Origin: an archaeon | GTDB taxonomy: Archaea > EX4484-52 > WAPT01 | Direction: 5' to 3' | Length of the DNA: 64,000 nucleotides | Assembly (NCBI GenBank): GCA_029258795.1 | Contig: JAPDKB010000007.1 | Location: forward strand, 119,070-183,069 | Shown here: piece after piece, positions 6,763 through 14,883 of the stretch | Layout of the letters: the number at the start of each line of letters is the position of its first letter | Position numbering within the stretch: position 1 is the stretch's first letter | The notes under the pieces: generated by a model | What the model was told of the DNA's origin: nothing | Database searches by the model: none | The model's input: only the letters and a program-made list of their open reading frames with translations | Program-made: the position numbers and the translations under genes

Positions 6763-9700
6763 TTATCGACTGTGAACTCCAACAACCCTCCGAATCTCCT
6801 CGTAAAACTCCCGCAGCGCGTCCATGTAGTCCTTCCTTCCCATTTCTATTTCGTCCATCACGCTCTCCACTATCCTCGTTCTCTCCTCCGAGACAAAATC
6901 CCCGTAGTTCTCTCGCAAGAACCTCTCAACTATCATGCCACGCTTGGTCGGGATCAGCCGGAAGTTCTTCTCGAAGATGTAATGCCTGATAAACAGCTTG
7001 TTGAGCAGGGTTGAGTAGGTGGACGGTCTGCCGATTCTTCTTTCCTTCATGAGGGAAATCACATCAGCCTGAGTGTAAAGCTCAGCCTTGTTCTTCCATA
7101 CAAAGGTGAGTAGAGCTTTTTGCACCCCCACTTCCATTTCCCTCTCCAGCTGCACCGCGTAAGGGTAAAGCTCGTAAGCCCTTCCGGAAGCGCTAACCAC
7201 ACGTTCCACCCCCTTCTCAAGCCCCAGTTCCTCAACCCTCACCCTGTACTTAACCTTCTCCACCTGATATCTGGCGCACTGGCTCGCCATAAACCTCCTG
7301 AAGATGAGGTCATAAACGCGCAAGTGCTTCTTGGTTATCGGCTCTGATGTCTGGATGACCCCCTGATAGATGAGGTCGCGGATGGTCCTCGCGTCAAACG
7401 GACGTGTGGGCCTGATACACTCGTGAGCTCCCTCTCCCTCCTTGCTCACATCCCATGTTCTTCCCGCAAAATCATCCTTCAGGTAGAGCTTTGCAACCTG
7501 CAGTCCCTTATCCGACACGCGGGTGCTGTCAGTCCTGTGGTAGGTTATGAGACCGTTCTCGAACAGCTGCTGAAGAATCTGCATTGCTTCTCTCGCTCCG
7601 ATTTTCAGGAAGCGGTTGATGTCCTTGAGCACGGCATCCGTGGAATAGGGCGGCAGAGGTGTTTTCTCCTCTTTGGCACGCGTGATTTCCTCAATCACGA
7701 CTGTGCACGGCATTGACTTCCCTTCAAGTTTAAGCTTCACCTCTTCCTCCGTGCCCAGAGGTAGCCAGCCATCCTTCAGCTTCAGCAGGAAGTAACGCAC
7801 CTTCTTCCTGTGCTCATGGTAACGCTCCACAATCCAGCTGAGTACGGGCGTCTGTGCCCTTCCGGCTGAGAGGTTCCTGTCCTTGAAGTGCTTCTGCAGA
7901 ATGGAAGAAAGCTCGAAACCTATCCACCTGTCCTCCACACGCCTGACTATCTGTGCCTTGACCCTGTTTTCATCAATGGCGCGAAGCTCCTCAAGTGCTT
8001 TCAGCACAGCGTTGCGTGTGACCTCATGGAATTCGGCTCTTTTAACCTCAGCCCCGATACCTCCAAAATTCGCCACATCCCACGCTATCTTCTCTCCCTC
8101 GGTATCGGGGTCGGTGGCAACTATTATCATCCCTGCCATTTCCGCCATCTCTGCTATGTTCATTATTCTGGCTCTGGAATCGTCATCAGCTTCTCTCCCG
8201 CATCTCGGACATTTCTGGCCGGAGACCCACTGCACCATGTCCTGTCTGCACTTCTTTATCGAGCCGTAAACCGGGATGAAAGTGCCGTCCTTCACGATCA
8301 CGCCATGATAATATTCATCCTCCACGAGATCAACCACATGGCCAAGAGAGGCTGTAATGATCAGCACGAAGTTGCCAGTGGTGACTTCATAAAACGGGTG
8401 GTTGTTCCTTATGATGGTTGCGGGCTTACCGAAGAATCTGGCTATCTGCTTTGCCTTGGTGGGGCTCTCCACAACGAAGACAGCAGGCCTTATGACATCA
8501 AAATCAACGCCTTCAGCATAACGCTTGTAGCGCTCCCTGCTCTCGTCCAGCTCCTTCTTTATTCTTTCAAATTCCAAGCTCTCGAGATTTTCAACGACCC
8601 GCAGCTCAACATCATAGTAAGAAGCTCTGGTGGTGAACGCACGAAGCATCTCCTCTCCATCGAAAATGATGCTCAAACCCTTCGTTATCCCTCCGGCAAA
8701 CAGCCTTGATGTCCTTCCACTTGCCTGAATGTAGGTTGCGACATCCGGAATGATTATGTGATCCTCCTTCACCACCACGTCATCGGAGCATGCGGAGAAG
8801 TCCTTCCTTTCGAAGATGTCCTTCAGGATGGCTCTCGCCTCTTCCCGCTTGCTCTCATCCGCAAGGATGTATGGGATGAGCTGACCGAGCTGCTCGTTGT
8901 TCCTGAAGATGGCCGCAAGCATGAGAATCATGCGCGGTGATGCTTCCTCCACATCCTTCAGCCCGATTTTGAAATGAGGCGCGGAGTAAAAAAGCGCGTA
9001 CCTGACATGGTAAGGGTAATCCAGCCCTCTGACCAGCAGGCCATAAGGAGAGGCTACCCCAACAAGCAGCTGCAGCTCTCCATCAAGAAAAGCTTTCAAC
9101 CTCTCCTCAGCCTCCTTCTTGCTCACCTCGGCCGTCACATAAGAACACTTAACGCCGCTTTTCTCAAGAAATTCCGCGACTTTTTTTGCATCCTCTTCCG
9201 TCTTTGTGAAGATGAGCCCTCCCCTCCCGAGTATCCGCGCAGCCCTCAACATCAGCTGAAGCTTCTCCTCGCCACCTGCAGCAACAACACCGTAATCCTC
9301 CACGTTCCTCATGGTCTGCCTGCTCACTCCGACTGAAAATCCGAGAAGCCTCGCAAAAAGCATGGCTTTCTTGCCGGGTTTGGCTGTTGCTGTCGAGACC
9401 ATTATCTGGCCGTACTGCTTGGAGGGAGAGGGCTCACCTCTCCTTATTTCCTCCTCGCTGAAGCCGAGCAGGTGAAGCAACCTTTCCACATTCCTTGAAG
9501 CTTTCAGAATGGCATCCACGTCATCCACGAAGATGAAATCGAAGCGCAGATGCTTCATATCCTCGAAGTGCTTGGGCAGGAAAGCGCTGCTCGTTAAAAG
9601 CACGTCGAAATCCCCGGCCTTGAGCTTTTCCATGAACTCCTCCTTCTCCGCTTTTTTCATTCCGGAAAGGTATGCCATAATGTTTACTTTCCCGTCCACC

Positions 9701-10089
9701 ATCTCCACAAGCTTCTCATAGCTCTGCTTCAGAAGCAGCGTTGTTGGCACGATGATATAAACCTTCTTTTTCTTTTTTTCAGCCAGATAAGCGGCATAAC
9801 TTATTCCAAAAAGCGTTTTGCCTATGCCTGTGGGAGCAACAGCGGCAAAGCTCATCCCGGCCTTCAGCTTTTTCGCCCAGTATCGCTGTATGGCCTTCAG
9901 CTTTTTGCCGGTTCTCTCTTTAAAATACCTCTCAAATTCCTTAAAACCCCTAACCTGAAGCGCTTTGACAAGCTTTTCCTTTCTTACGGAACACTTTCCT
10001 GCTGCAAGCTCCTGAGTGGTGATCATCCCTCCACACACCGGGCAGAGGCCTTTGTAAGCTGCATGAATTATCGTATTTTCCTTTTGCAT
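6763..10089 (-). CDS. rgy: Reverse gyrase
   Basis: Introduces positive supercoils by joining an SF2 helicase module to a type IA topoisomerase; known essentially from thermophiles. Visible in order are an N-terminal zinc finger (CPVCGG then a later C), Walker A APTGIGKTLF, Walker B FVDDVDAIL and helicase motif VI region ASGRTSRLF. These are followed by topoisomerase Toprim VVESPTKAKQIA and DPDTEGE, an internal zinc motif CPRCGRE, and the active-site Tyr in ITYHRTDSTR. The length of about 1108 aa is normal and the gene is unsplit. The ORF extends to TTG 10107, but a TATA box (TTTATATT near 10114-10123) is about 29 nt from ATG 10089, favouring a leaderless start there. Confidence 0.97.
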   Translation of the reverse strand: MQKENTIIHAAYKGLCPVCGGMITTQELAAGKCSVRKEKLVKALQVRGFKEFERYFKERTGKKLKAIQRYWAKKLKAGMSFAAVAPTGIGKTLFGISYAAYLAEKKKKKVYIIVPTTLLLKQSYEKLVEMVDGKVNIMAYLSGMKKAEKEEFMEKLKAGDFDVLLTSSAFLPKHFEDMKHLRFDFIFVDDVDAILKASRNVERLLHLLGFSEEEIRRGEPSPSKQYGQIMVSTATAKPGKKAMLFARLLGFSVGVSRQTMRNVEDYGVVAAGGEEKLQLMLRAARILGRGGLIFTKTEEDAKKVAEFLEKSGVKCSYVTAEVSKKEAEERLKAFLDGELQLLVGVASPYGLLVRGLDYPYHVRYALFYSAPHFKIGLKDVEEASPRMILMLAAIFRNNEQLGQLIPYILADESKREEARAILKDIFERKDFSACSDDVVVKEDHIIIPDVATYIQASGRTSRLFAGGITKGLSIIFDGEEMLRAFTTRASYYDVELRVVENLESLEFERIKKELDESRERYKRYAEGVDFDVIRPAVFVVESPTKAKQIARFFGKPATIIRNNHPFYEVTTGNFVLIITASLGHVVDLVEDEYYHGVIVKDGTFIPVYGSIKKCRQDMVQWVSGQKCPRCGREADDDSRARIMNIAEMAEMAGMIIVATDPDTEGEKIAWDVANFGGIGAEVKRAEFHEVTRNAVLKALEELRAIDENRVKAQIVRRVEDRWIGFELSSILQKHFKDRNLSAGRAQTPVLSWIVERYHEHRKKVRYFLLKLKDGWLPLGTEEEVKLKLEGKSMPCTVVIEEITRAKEEKTPLPPYSTDAVLKDINRFLKIGAREAMQILQQLFENGLITYHRTDSTRVSDKGLQVAKLYLKDDFAGRTWDVSKEGEGAHECIRPTRPFDARTIRDLIYQGVIQTSEPITKKHLRVYDLIFRRFMASQCARYQVEKVKYRVRVEELGLEKGVERVVSASGRAYELYPYAVQLEREMEVGVQKALLTFVWKNKAELYTQADVISLMKERRIGRPSTYSTLLNKLFIRHYIFEKNFRLIPTKRGMIVERFLRENYGDFVSEERTRIVESVMDEIEMGRKDYMDALREFYEEIRRVVGVHSR

Positions 10090-10242
10090 GAAGTATGTTT
10101 TTGGCAAGCGAAAAATATAAATGTGAAATAAGTGTTACTGAAACCCAGTGCTCAAAAGCTGGAAATGTTGTGGTATCGAGATATCAACAAACCGCAAAGT
10201 ATATATACCCCTTTGGAATCTTATATCATTCACCTTTCATTG

Positions 10243-10686
10243 ATGAAAATAATTGAGAGGGTAAGGATGAGTATGGAGAAAGAAAAAAGAGTTATGCTTT
10301 TCCTCATACTTCTGAACAGTCAGACGAATGAGAAATCCCTCAGAATAAAGCTTGAGGGCGCTGGTCTGAGATGTAAGAAGGAAAACGCAAAGCTCAGAGT
10401 TGTTGTGATAAGGGACGAGCTGGATGATAATGTTCGACTTAACGAATTCGTGGTGGAAAAATTAGTAAGGTGGATAAGCTGGATGTACAGGATCGATGTG
10501 GAGCTCAAGTTCATCTCCTCCCCTGTACCGTTGCTTGCTGCAGCGAGAGAGGTCAATGGAGAGAAGTTTCGTGCTGTGTTCTGCTCTTTCGGAAAAAGCA
10601 AATTGTCCGCTCTCCTGCCAAGGGGTCTCAGAGCAGACCTTCCAGAACTTCTGAAAGAAAGGGACGCACATATAATACCGATGTAA
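10243..10686 (+). CDS. Unknown 147-aa protein
   Basis: No family recognised. The protein alternates predicted strands and helices (VMLFLILLNSQTNEKSLRIKLEG, LRVVVIRDELDD, LVRWISWMYRIDVELKFIS) and ends DAHIIPM. It has no signal peptide or clear membrane span. The track ORF starts at 10132, but a strong TATA box GTATATATAC near 10198-10207 would exclude that. ATG 10243 (MKIIERVRMS) or ATG 10267 (MSMEKEKR, after GAGAGGGTAAGG) are the likely starts. It is divergent from reverse gyrase and convergent with the membrane gene at 10704. Codon use looks like the neighbours. Confidence 0.55.
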   Translation: MKIIERVRMSMEKEKRVMLFLILLNSQTNEKSLRIKLEGAGLRCKKENAKLRVVVIRDELDDNVRLNEFVVEKLVRWISWMYRIDVELKFISSPVPLLAAAREVNGEKFRAVFCSFGKSKLSALLPRGLRADLPELLKERDAHIIPM

Positions 10687-10703
10687 TGCTACCATCCTTA
10701 CCC

Positions 10704-11453
10704 TCATGCAAGAAGAGCTATCAGTTTCTCTCCGAACCGCGAGATCAAGAATAAGTTGAAAGGAATGGAGGTTGCCATAAAGGTTATGGAGTGTATGCTG
10801 AAATGCCTTAAATAACCGAAGATTATCACGTTGTGGAATGTGTAAAGTAGGGTTGTTACGACTCCTACCTGCCATAGGGAGGCATGCGTGTGCAAAACCC
10901 ACACCGCGATACTACTCCACAAATAACCGAGCACAGGCACAACCACATTCTCCACACCTTCCGTCTGTCGCAGAAACGATCCAATTATGGATGAGGTGCC
11001 GCCCACCACAAACCCCACTAACGGATGGATGACATAACCAACCACTGTGGTGACAAAAAGGCAAAGATCAAGCCCCACCACAAAAGGAATCGGTTCCTGA
11101 ATCAGCTTGGATACGGATGCAAGAAATATCAATGCGAGCAGGAACGCCGCAATCCTGAATTCCTTCACGCTTATGAGAAGGACCGATATCACGCCTACAA
11201 CTGTCAACCGCCACAGCACTTTTTTCTTTTTCTCATCAATTTTTCCAGATATCAAGGAACGAATGTCCAATGTCAAATCCACTTTTTTCATTCCTTCAGC
11301 ATTCCTGACTAGGTGAGATGAAGAAGTTTCCTTTGCATCTTGCTCTTCTTTATCCTTGATTTTCTGCAGCTCCTTGTCATTAATCCCATTTTTTCGTGCT
11401 TCATTCCTTTTTTCAAGATTTGCGATTTTTTTGATGACTTTCAAGAACATCAT
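10704..11453 (-). CDS. Polytopic membrane protein, paralogue of 59438-59980
   Basis: A 249-aa protein with a charged, coiled-coil-like N-terminal third (EKRNEARKNGINDKELQKIKDKEEQD) followed by about six hydrophobic segments from residue 85 on. The membrane part shares layout and motifs (IFLAxxS, PxPxxVGxDL, a mid-domain Gly-rich turn, a late TFHN/THIL segment) with the protein at 59438-59980. The family is not one I can name. Its ATG overlaps the cutA stop as ATGA, so the two are cotranslated. A transport or biogenesis role is only an inference from topology. Confidence 0.65.
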   Translation of the reverse strand: MMFLKVIKKIANLEKRNEARKNGINDKELQKIKDKEEQDAKETSSSHLVRNAEGMKKVDLTLDIRSLISGKIDEKKKKVLWRLTVVGVISVLLISVKEFRIAAFLLALIFLASVSKLIQEPIPFVVGLDLCLFVTTVVGYVIHPLVGFVVGGTSSIIGSFLRQTEGVENVVVPVLGYLWSSIAVWVLHTHASLWQVGVVTTLLYTFHNVIIFGYLRHFSIHSITFMATSIPFNLFLISRFGEKLIALLA

Positions 11454-11812
11454 CGATCCCCGCTCTCACCAAGCACAGAATTCATCCATTCTAAATAGTG
11501 CACACTTCCATCTATTATCGGTAGCACGAGAAATTCGGCAATCTCGTAATTATGATTTGCAAGCACCTCCTTTCTTACTTCATCCACCTTTTCTTTTTTC
11601 GTTTTTATCAGCAAAAGGAATTCACGTGCTTTCTCCACCTTTCCCTCCCACCAGAAGTAGCTGGTGGCCAGCGGGAGTATTGTTATGCATGCAGCAAGCT
11701 TTTTGGATAGGAGAGCGTCCTTTATTCTCAATGCTACATCTTCATTATCCGTTGTGGTCATGCAAAGTAAATAGTCGGTGTAATGCTTCAGGAAGTGGTA
11801 CTCCTCCTCCAT
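11450..11812 (-). CDS. cutA: CutA1 divalent-ion tolerance protein
   Basis: Small trimeric ferredoxin-like-fold protein linked to copper and other divalent-ion tolerance. Diagnostic features are TTTDNEDVALRIKDALLSKKLAACI, the SYFWWEGKVEKARE strand with paired Trp, LLLIKTKKEKVDEV and HNYEIAEFLVLPI. The track ORF begins at 11842, but a TATA-like TTTAAAAATTTT near 11850-11861 would place transcription past that codon. ATG 11812 (MEEEYHFLKH) gives about 120 aa, closer to the family size. The stop overlaps the next gene's start by four bases. Confidence 0.93.
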   Translation of the reverse strand: MEEEYHFLKHYTDYLLCMTTTDNEDVALRIKDALLSKKLAACITILPLATSYFWWEGKVEKAREFLLLIKTKKEKVDEVRKEVLANHNYEIAEFLVLPIIDGSVHYLEWMNSVLGESGDR

Positions 11813-12022
11813 AATCTCCCACCACCGATAGGAAATCACCATGATTTTAAAATTTTTAAAGATTAGCCCCGAATGCTCGGGTGTGAAACGTCAAACCCTT
11901 AGTTATTTAAAAGTTTGCATTGAAAAGTTTAGTGAACCACCCAAATTTTTGTGTATTTTCAAATATATTTGGATTTGAGTTAAAAAAAGAATATAAAAAA
12001 TGTTTAGGAGGTGGAATGAAGT

Positions 12023-12226
12023 ATGGCGGAACTTTCAATAGCGGCAATGGAAAGGATACTGAAAAAAGCTGGAGCGGAGCGTGTTTCAAAGAGAGCGGCG
12101 GAATATCTCGCTGAAATACTGGAGGACATAGCGATGGACATCGCAAGACAGTCCATAGCGCTTGCGCACCACGCCGGAAGGAAGACAGTGAGGGTTGAGG
12201 ACATAAAGCTGGCAACTCAGGGTTAA
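12023..12226 (+). CDS. Archaeal histone (HMf type)
   Basis: A single 67-aa histone fold: [22 protein letters not shown], then [28 protein letters not shown], then VRVEDIKLA. The conserved AxRVS, the GRKTV loop and the DIKLA end are all present, with no tail or domain doubling. It dimerises and wraps DNA. A strong Shine-Dalgarno AGGAGGTGG precedes the ATG by about eight bases, with AT-rich TATA candidates near 11961-11970. It is probably monocistronic and highly expressed. Confidence 0.97.
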   Translation: MAELSIAAMERILKKAGAERVSKRAAEYLAEILEDIAMDIARQSIALAHHAGRKTVRVEDIKLATQG

Positions 12227-12276
12227 ATTCATAGAGAGATTTTGTTTCCCTTTCTTCTCTTTTTATTTGTTTCGAT

Positions 12277-12576
12277 TTACATGCCACGGGATAATATCAA
12301 GCTGTACAGGCCTTTCAAAAGGGCGAGCATCCCTGCGGTGTGAACGAAAGAATTCTCATAGGAAACGAAAGAGATCATGAAGGCTATGGCTGTAGCCATG
12401 TCTATTGCGCCCATCCAGTCCAGATAGTTGTTGTGAGACAAGCTGGAAAGGAGGGAGAAGAGTGCCTTGAGAAAGATGAAAAGCGTTAACACCACTCTCA
12501 ATGGCAGCCATTCTATTTTGAAAATAAGCACAAGTCCTGCAAGCACATCCAGCGAGCTGAGAAATGTGAGTATCAT
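12277..12576 (-). CDS. Small membrane protein, unknown
   Basis: A 99-aa protein almost entirely made of four hydrophobic segments (MILTFLSSLDVLAGLVLIF, VVLTLFIFLKALFSLL, WMGAIDMATAIAFMISFV, TAGMLALLKGLYSLIL). It has short polar loops and an NNYLDW loop in the middle. No cofactor or transport motif is visible. A TATA-like TTTAAAAATTC is 26 nt upstream of the ATG, giving a leaderless transcript. It is divergent from the 452-aa unknown gene. Confidence 0.6.
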   Translation of the reverse strand: MILTFLSSLDVLAGLVLIFKIEWLPLRVVLTLFIFLKALFSLLSSLSHNNYLDWMGAIDMATAIAFMISFVSYENSFVHTAGMLALLKGLYSLILSRGM

Positions 12577-12654
12577 GGTGTAGCGTGAGGAAAAAGAATT
12601 TTTAAAGATGGCGGAGAAAAATTTAAAATAGTAATCATTTTATAGTGGTTGCAC

Positions 12655-14013
12655 ATGAGGAGATGTGATGAGATAAAGAGGTTGATGGAGAAGGAATACG
12701 AAACTGCTTTAGCTAATGTAATATCGAGAGTCGGGAGAAGAAAGGGTGAAACTGGAAGTGTTGAAAGTTATGAACTTGCCAGCGCGATTTCTAACGAGCT
12801 TGAAAAGAGATTGCCTGTTATTGAAAGGAAGATTCTGAAGAAGGTCCAGAAGGAAATTGAGCCCGGTTTGAGAGGGGTGATAGAGAGTGGTGCTTATCTC
12901 AATCTTGTGGAAGGTGATGACCCTCACACCGTCCTGAATTTCCTCAACCAGATTTATGATGCCATCAAAAACTATCTTGATGTTGATTTCAAAAACCAGA
13001 TGAGGCGTGTGATTTTAGAGCTGGAAGATGTTGTGGAAAACAGTGAGAGATCGCTCAAAGACCTTTTCTTGGCTCAGGAGCTGGGTGGGGGCAAAGTCGT
13101 TGATGCTATCTATAATTTTTTGGAAAATCAGAGCAAGATTTCGGAGGAATTTGCGGAAAAGAGGTACGATCTTCTTAAGGACATTAGCTCCATGACAGGC
13201 GAAATTCAATTCCTCAAACCGGAAATGCCTCAATTTTATCACGACTCTGAGAATATCTGCCGGAAAATCGAGGAGGTTAGAGATGGAGTTCTCTACATTC
13301 CGGAAGAAGGGAAATACACTTATGCAAGTTACACAGCCGAAGATGTCAGGCGACTTCACGCATTACCACTTTTCTGGCTCCTCGAAAAGAGTGTGGAGAG
13401 AAATCATGGCGAGTTGAGGGAGGAGAAAAAAGGAAAATTCGTAACTGACCCTAAAATTGTCAGGAGTCATGGCAGTGAGGTTTTCCATACCTTTAACTTC
13501 AAGGATCCTGTGATGGTTTATGCTGTGGTTGTTAAGACATCCTATCCTGAATTGCATTCCTACCCGCGAACCATAAGAAATGAAATTGTTGGTACGCTCA
13601 TGGTGAGAGATAGTATTCTAGCTGAGAAAATAAGTGATGATGTTTACCGCGGGCTGAAAGAGCAGGGAATTGAGGATGAGGAAATGGTTCATTATGTGCA
13701 TAGATTTCCAGAAAAGATTGTGGGAGAAGAGAAGAGGGATGAGGTTCTGGAGAGAGCGGGAGTGGTTGATTTGGTCATAAGGAGGCTTTATGCTGACGGC
13801 ATAGATATCAATTCTTCCAGGAAAAAGAAGGGCAGAGCAAAGGGTATGGAGATTCTTGGGGCAGCTGAATATTACGTGTTAGCTTCTCATCTCAACATGC
13901 CTTACCTTGATGCTGCAGAGATAGCTTTTGGTGATAAGTCGAAGTTCATATTATACGTGGTTGAGAATACGAAGTACAGAAGAAGGGGCGAGGGCGAGCT
14001 CGTGGAGTGCTGA
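12655..14013 (+). CDS. Unknown 452-aa protein, helical N-terminal half
   Basis: Family not recognised. Residues about 1-210 are charged and strongly helical (EIKRLMEKEYETALANVISRVGRR, IERKILKKVQKEIEPG), probably coiled coil. A C-terminal globular part has EVFHTFNFKDPVMVYAVVVKTS, SYPRTIRNEIVGTLMVRD and a GMEILGAAEYYVLASHLNMPYLDAAEIAF segment. No signal peptide or membrane span is seen. The track ORF starts with TTG 12649; ATG 12655 is chosen because a TATA-like AAATTTAAAATAG is about 30 nt upstream. The gene is isolated, and codon use is somewhat richer in AT-ending codons than the housekeeping neighbours. Confidence 0.6.
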   Translation: MRRCDEIKRLMEKEYETALANVISRVGRRKGETGSVESYELASAISNELEKRLPVIERKILKKVQKEIEPGLRGVIESGAYLNLVEGDDPHTVLNFLNQIYDAIKNYLDVDFKNQMRRVILELEDVVENSERSLKDLFLAQELGGGKVVDAIYNFLENQSKISEEFAEKRYDLLKDISSMTGEIQFLKPEMPQFYHDSENICRKIEEVRDGVLYIPEEGKYTYASYTAEDVRRLHALPLFWLLEKSVERNHGELREEKKGKFVTDPKIVRSHGSEVFHTFNFKDPVMVYAVVVKTSYPELHSYPRTIRNEIVGTLMVRDSILAEKISDDVYRGLKEQGIEDEEMVHYVHRFPEKIVGEEKRDEVLERAGVVDLVIRRLYADGIDINSSRKKKGRAKGMEILGAAEYYVLASHLNMPYLDAAEIAFGDKSKFILYVVENTKYRRRGEGELVEC

Positions 14014-14115
14014 GAATGTCTTTCCTTACATTGTTTTTCTGATTTATTTACTCCAGCATATAAAAATATATAAAGAACTTGATACTCATGAAAAAGCAGG
14101 CACGAGCACCGTCCG

Positions 14116-14138
14116 GGAGAGCGAATTAGATGCTCTCC
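14116..14138 (+). other. Hairpin followed by pyrimidine run
   Basis: GGAGAGC (14116-14122) pairs with GCTCTCC (14132-14138) across a 9-nt loop, then TTCTTTCTACTTCTT follows. It lies between a TATA-like ATATAAAAATATATAAAG (about 14058-14076) and the bud32 start. It could therefore be a terminator for the upstream gene or a structured bud32 leader. Confidence 0.4.
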
Positions 14139-14193
14139 TTCTTTCTACTTCTTATCGATGCAAATTTAACCTTGAGGTTGTAAAAGATACGCG

Positions 14194-14829
14194 ATGCGAA
14201 TGGAGCTGATCTCCAAGGGAGCTGAAGCGGACATACTTTTGAAGGAAAGTAGAGGAAGAAAGGTTGTAATCAAGAAAAGGGTGCCCAAAAGGTACAGAGT
14301 CAGGAAGCTTGATGTGATGCTCAGGAAGAGCAGGAACAGACACGAAATAAAGCTGATGGAAAAAGCCATGCAGGCTGGCGTTACCGTGCCAAAGATTGTG
14401 GGGAAGAGTACGTTCTTCTTCGAGATGGAGTATGTGGAGGGGAAAAAGCTGAAGGACGTGCTGAATGAAAATAACTGCGAGAGATATGCAAAAGAGCTTG
14501 GCAGAATGGTCGCGGGGCTCCACAATGCAGGCATAATTCATGGAGATATAACCACCAGCAATGTTATTGTTGAGGAGAAAAGCAAAGAGCTCGTTCTGAT
14601 CGATTTCGGACTGGGCTTTTTTTCCACAAGCGCTGAAGACATGGCCACCGATATTCACGTGCTTGAGGAAACGACTTATGCTACACATCCCGATCTTGCT
14701 GCAAGGTTCATGAGCGCTTTCTTCGAGAATTATTTTGAGGTGCTGGAGAGCAGGAAAAAAGAAGAGGTCAAAAAGAGACTTGAGATGATAAGAAAGCGAG
14801 GCAGGTATGTTAGAAAGCGAGCAGAGTAA
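14194..14829 (+). CDS. bud32: Kae1-associated atypical kinase Bud32 (KEOPS)
   Basis: Small RIO-like kinase/ATPase of the KEOPS complex, which makes t6A37 in tRNA. It shows the short N-lobe with ISKGAEADI, the Lys in KVVIKKRVPKRYR, MEYVEGKKLKDVL, catalytic IIHGDITTSNVIV near residue 114 and metal-binding LIDFGLGFFS near residue 135. The basic tail KKRLEMIRKRGRYVRKRAE is typical. Here it is a free-standing 211-aa protein and not fused to Kae1 as in many archaea. A promoter near 14058-14076 would give a leader of about 100 nt. Confidence 0.95.
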   Translation: MRMELISKGAEADILLKESRGRKVVIKKRVPKRYRVRKLDVMLRKSRNRHEIKLMEKAMQAGVTVPKIVGKSTFFFEMEYVEGKKLKDVLNENNCERYAKELGRMVAGLHNAGIIHGDITTSNVIVEEKSKELVLIDFGLGFFSTSAEDMATDIHVLEETTYATHPDLAARFMSAFFENYFEVLESRKKEEVKKRLEMIRKRGRYVRKRAE

Positions 14830-14883
14830 TCATGCAAGAGTCATCACAAAAGTTTATATGGAGGTAAGAGCGTAGATTTAACC

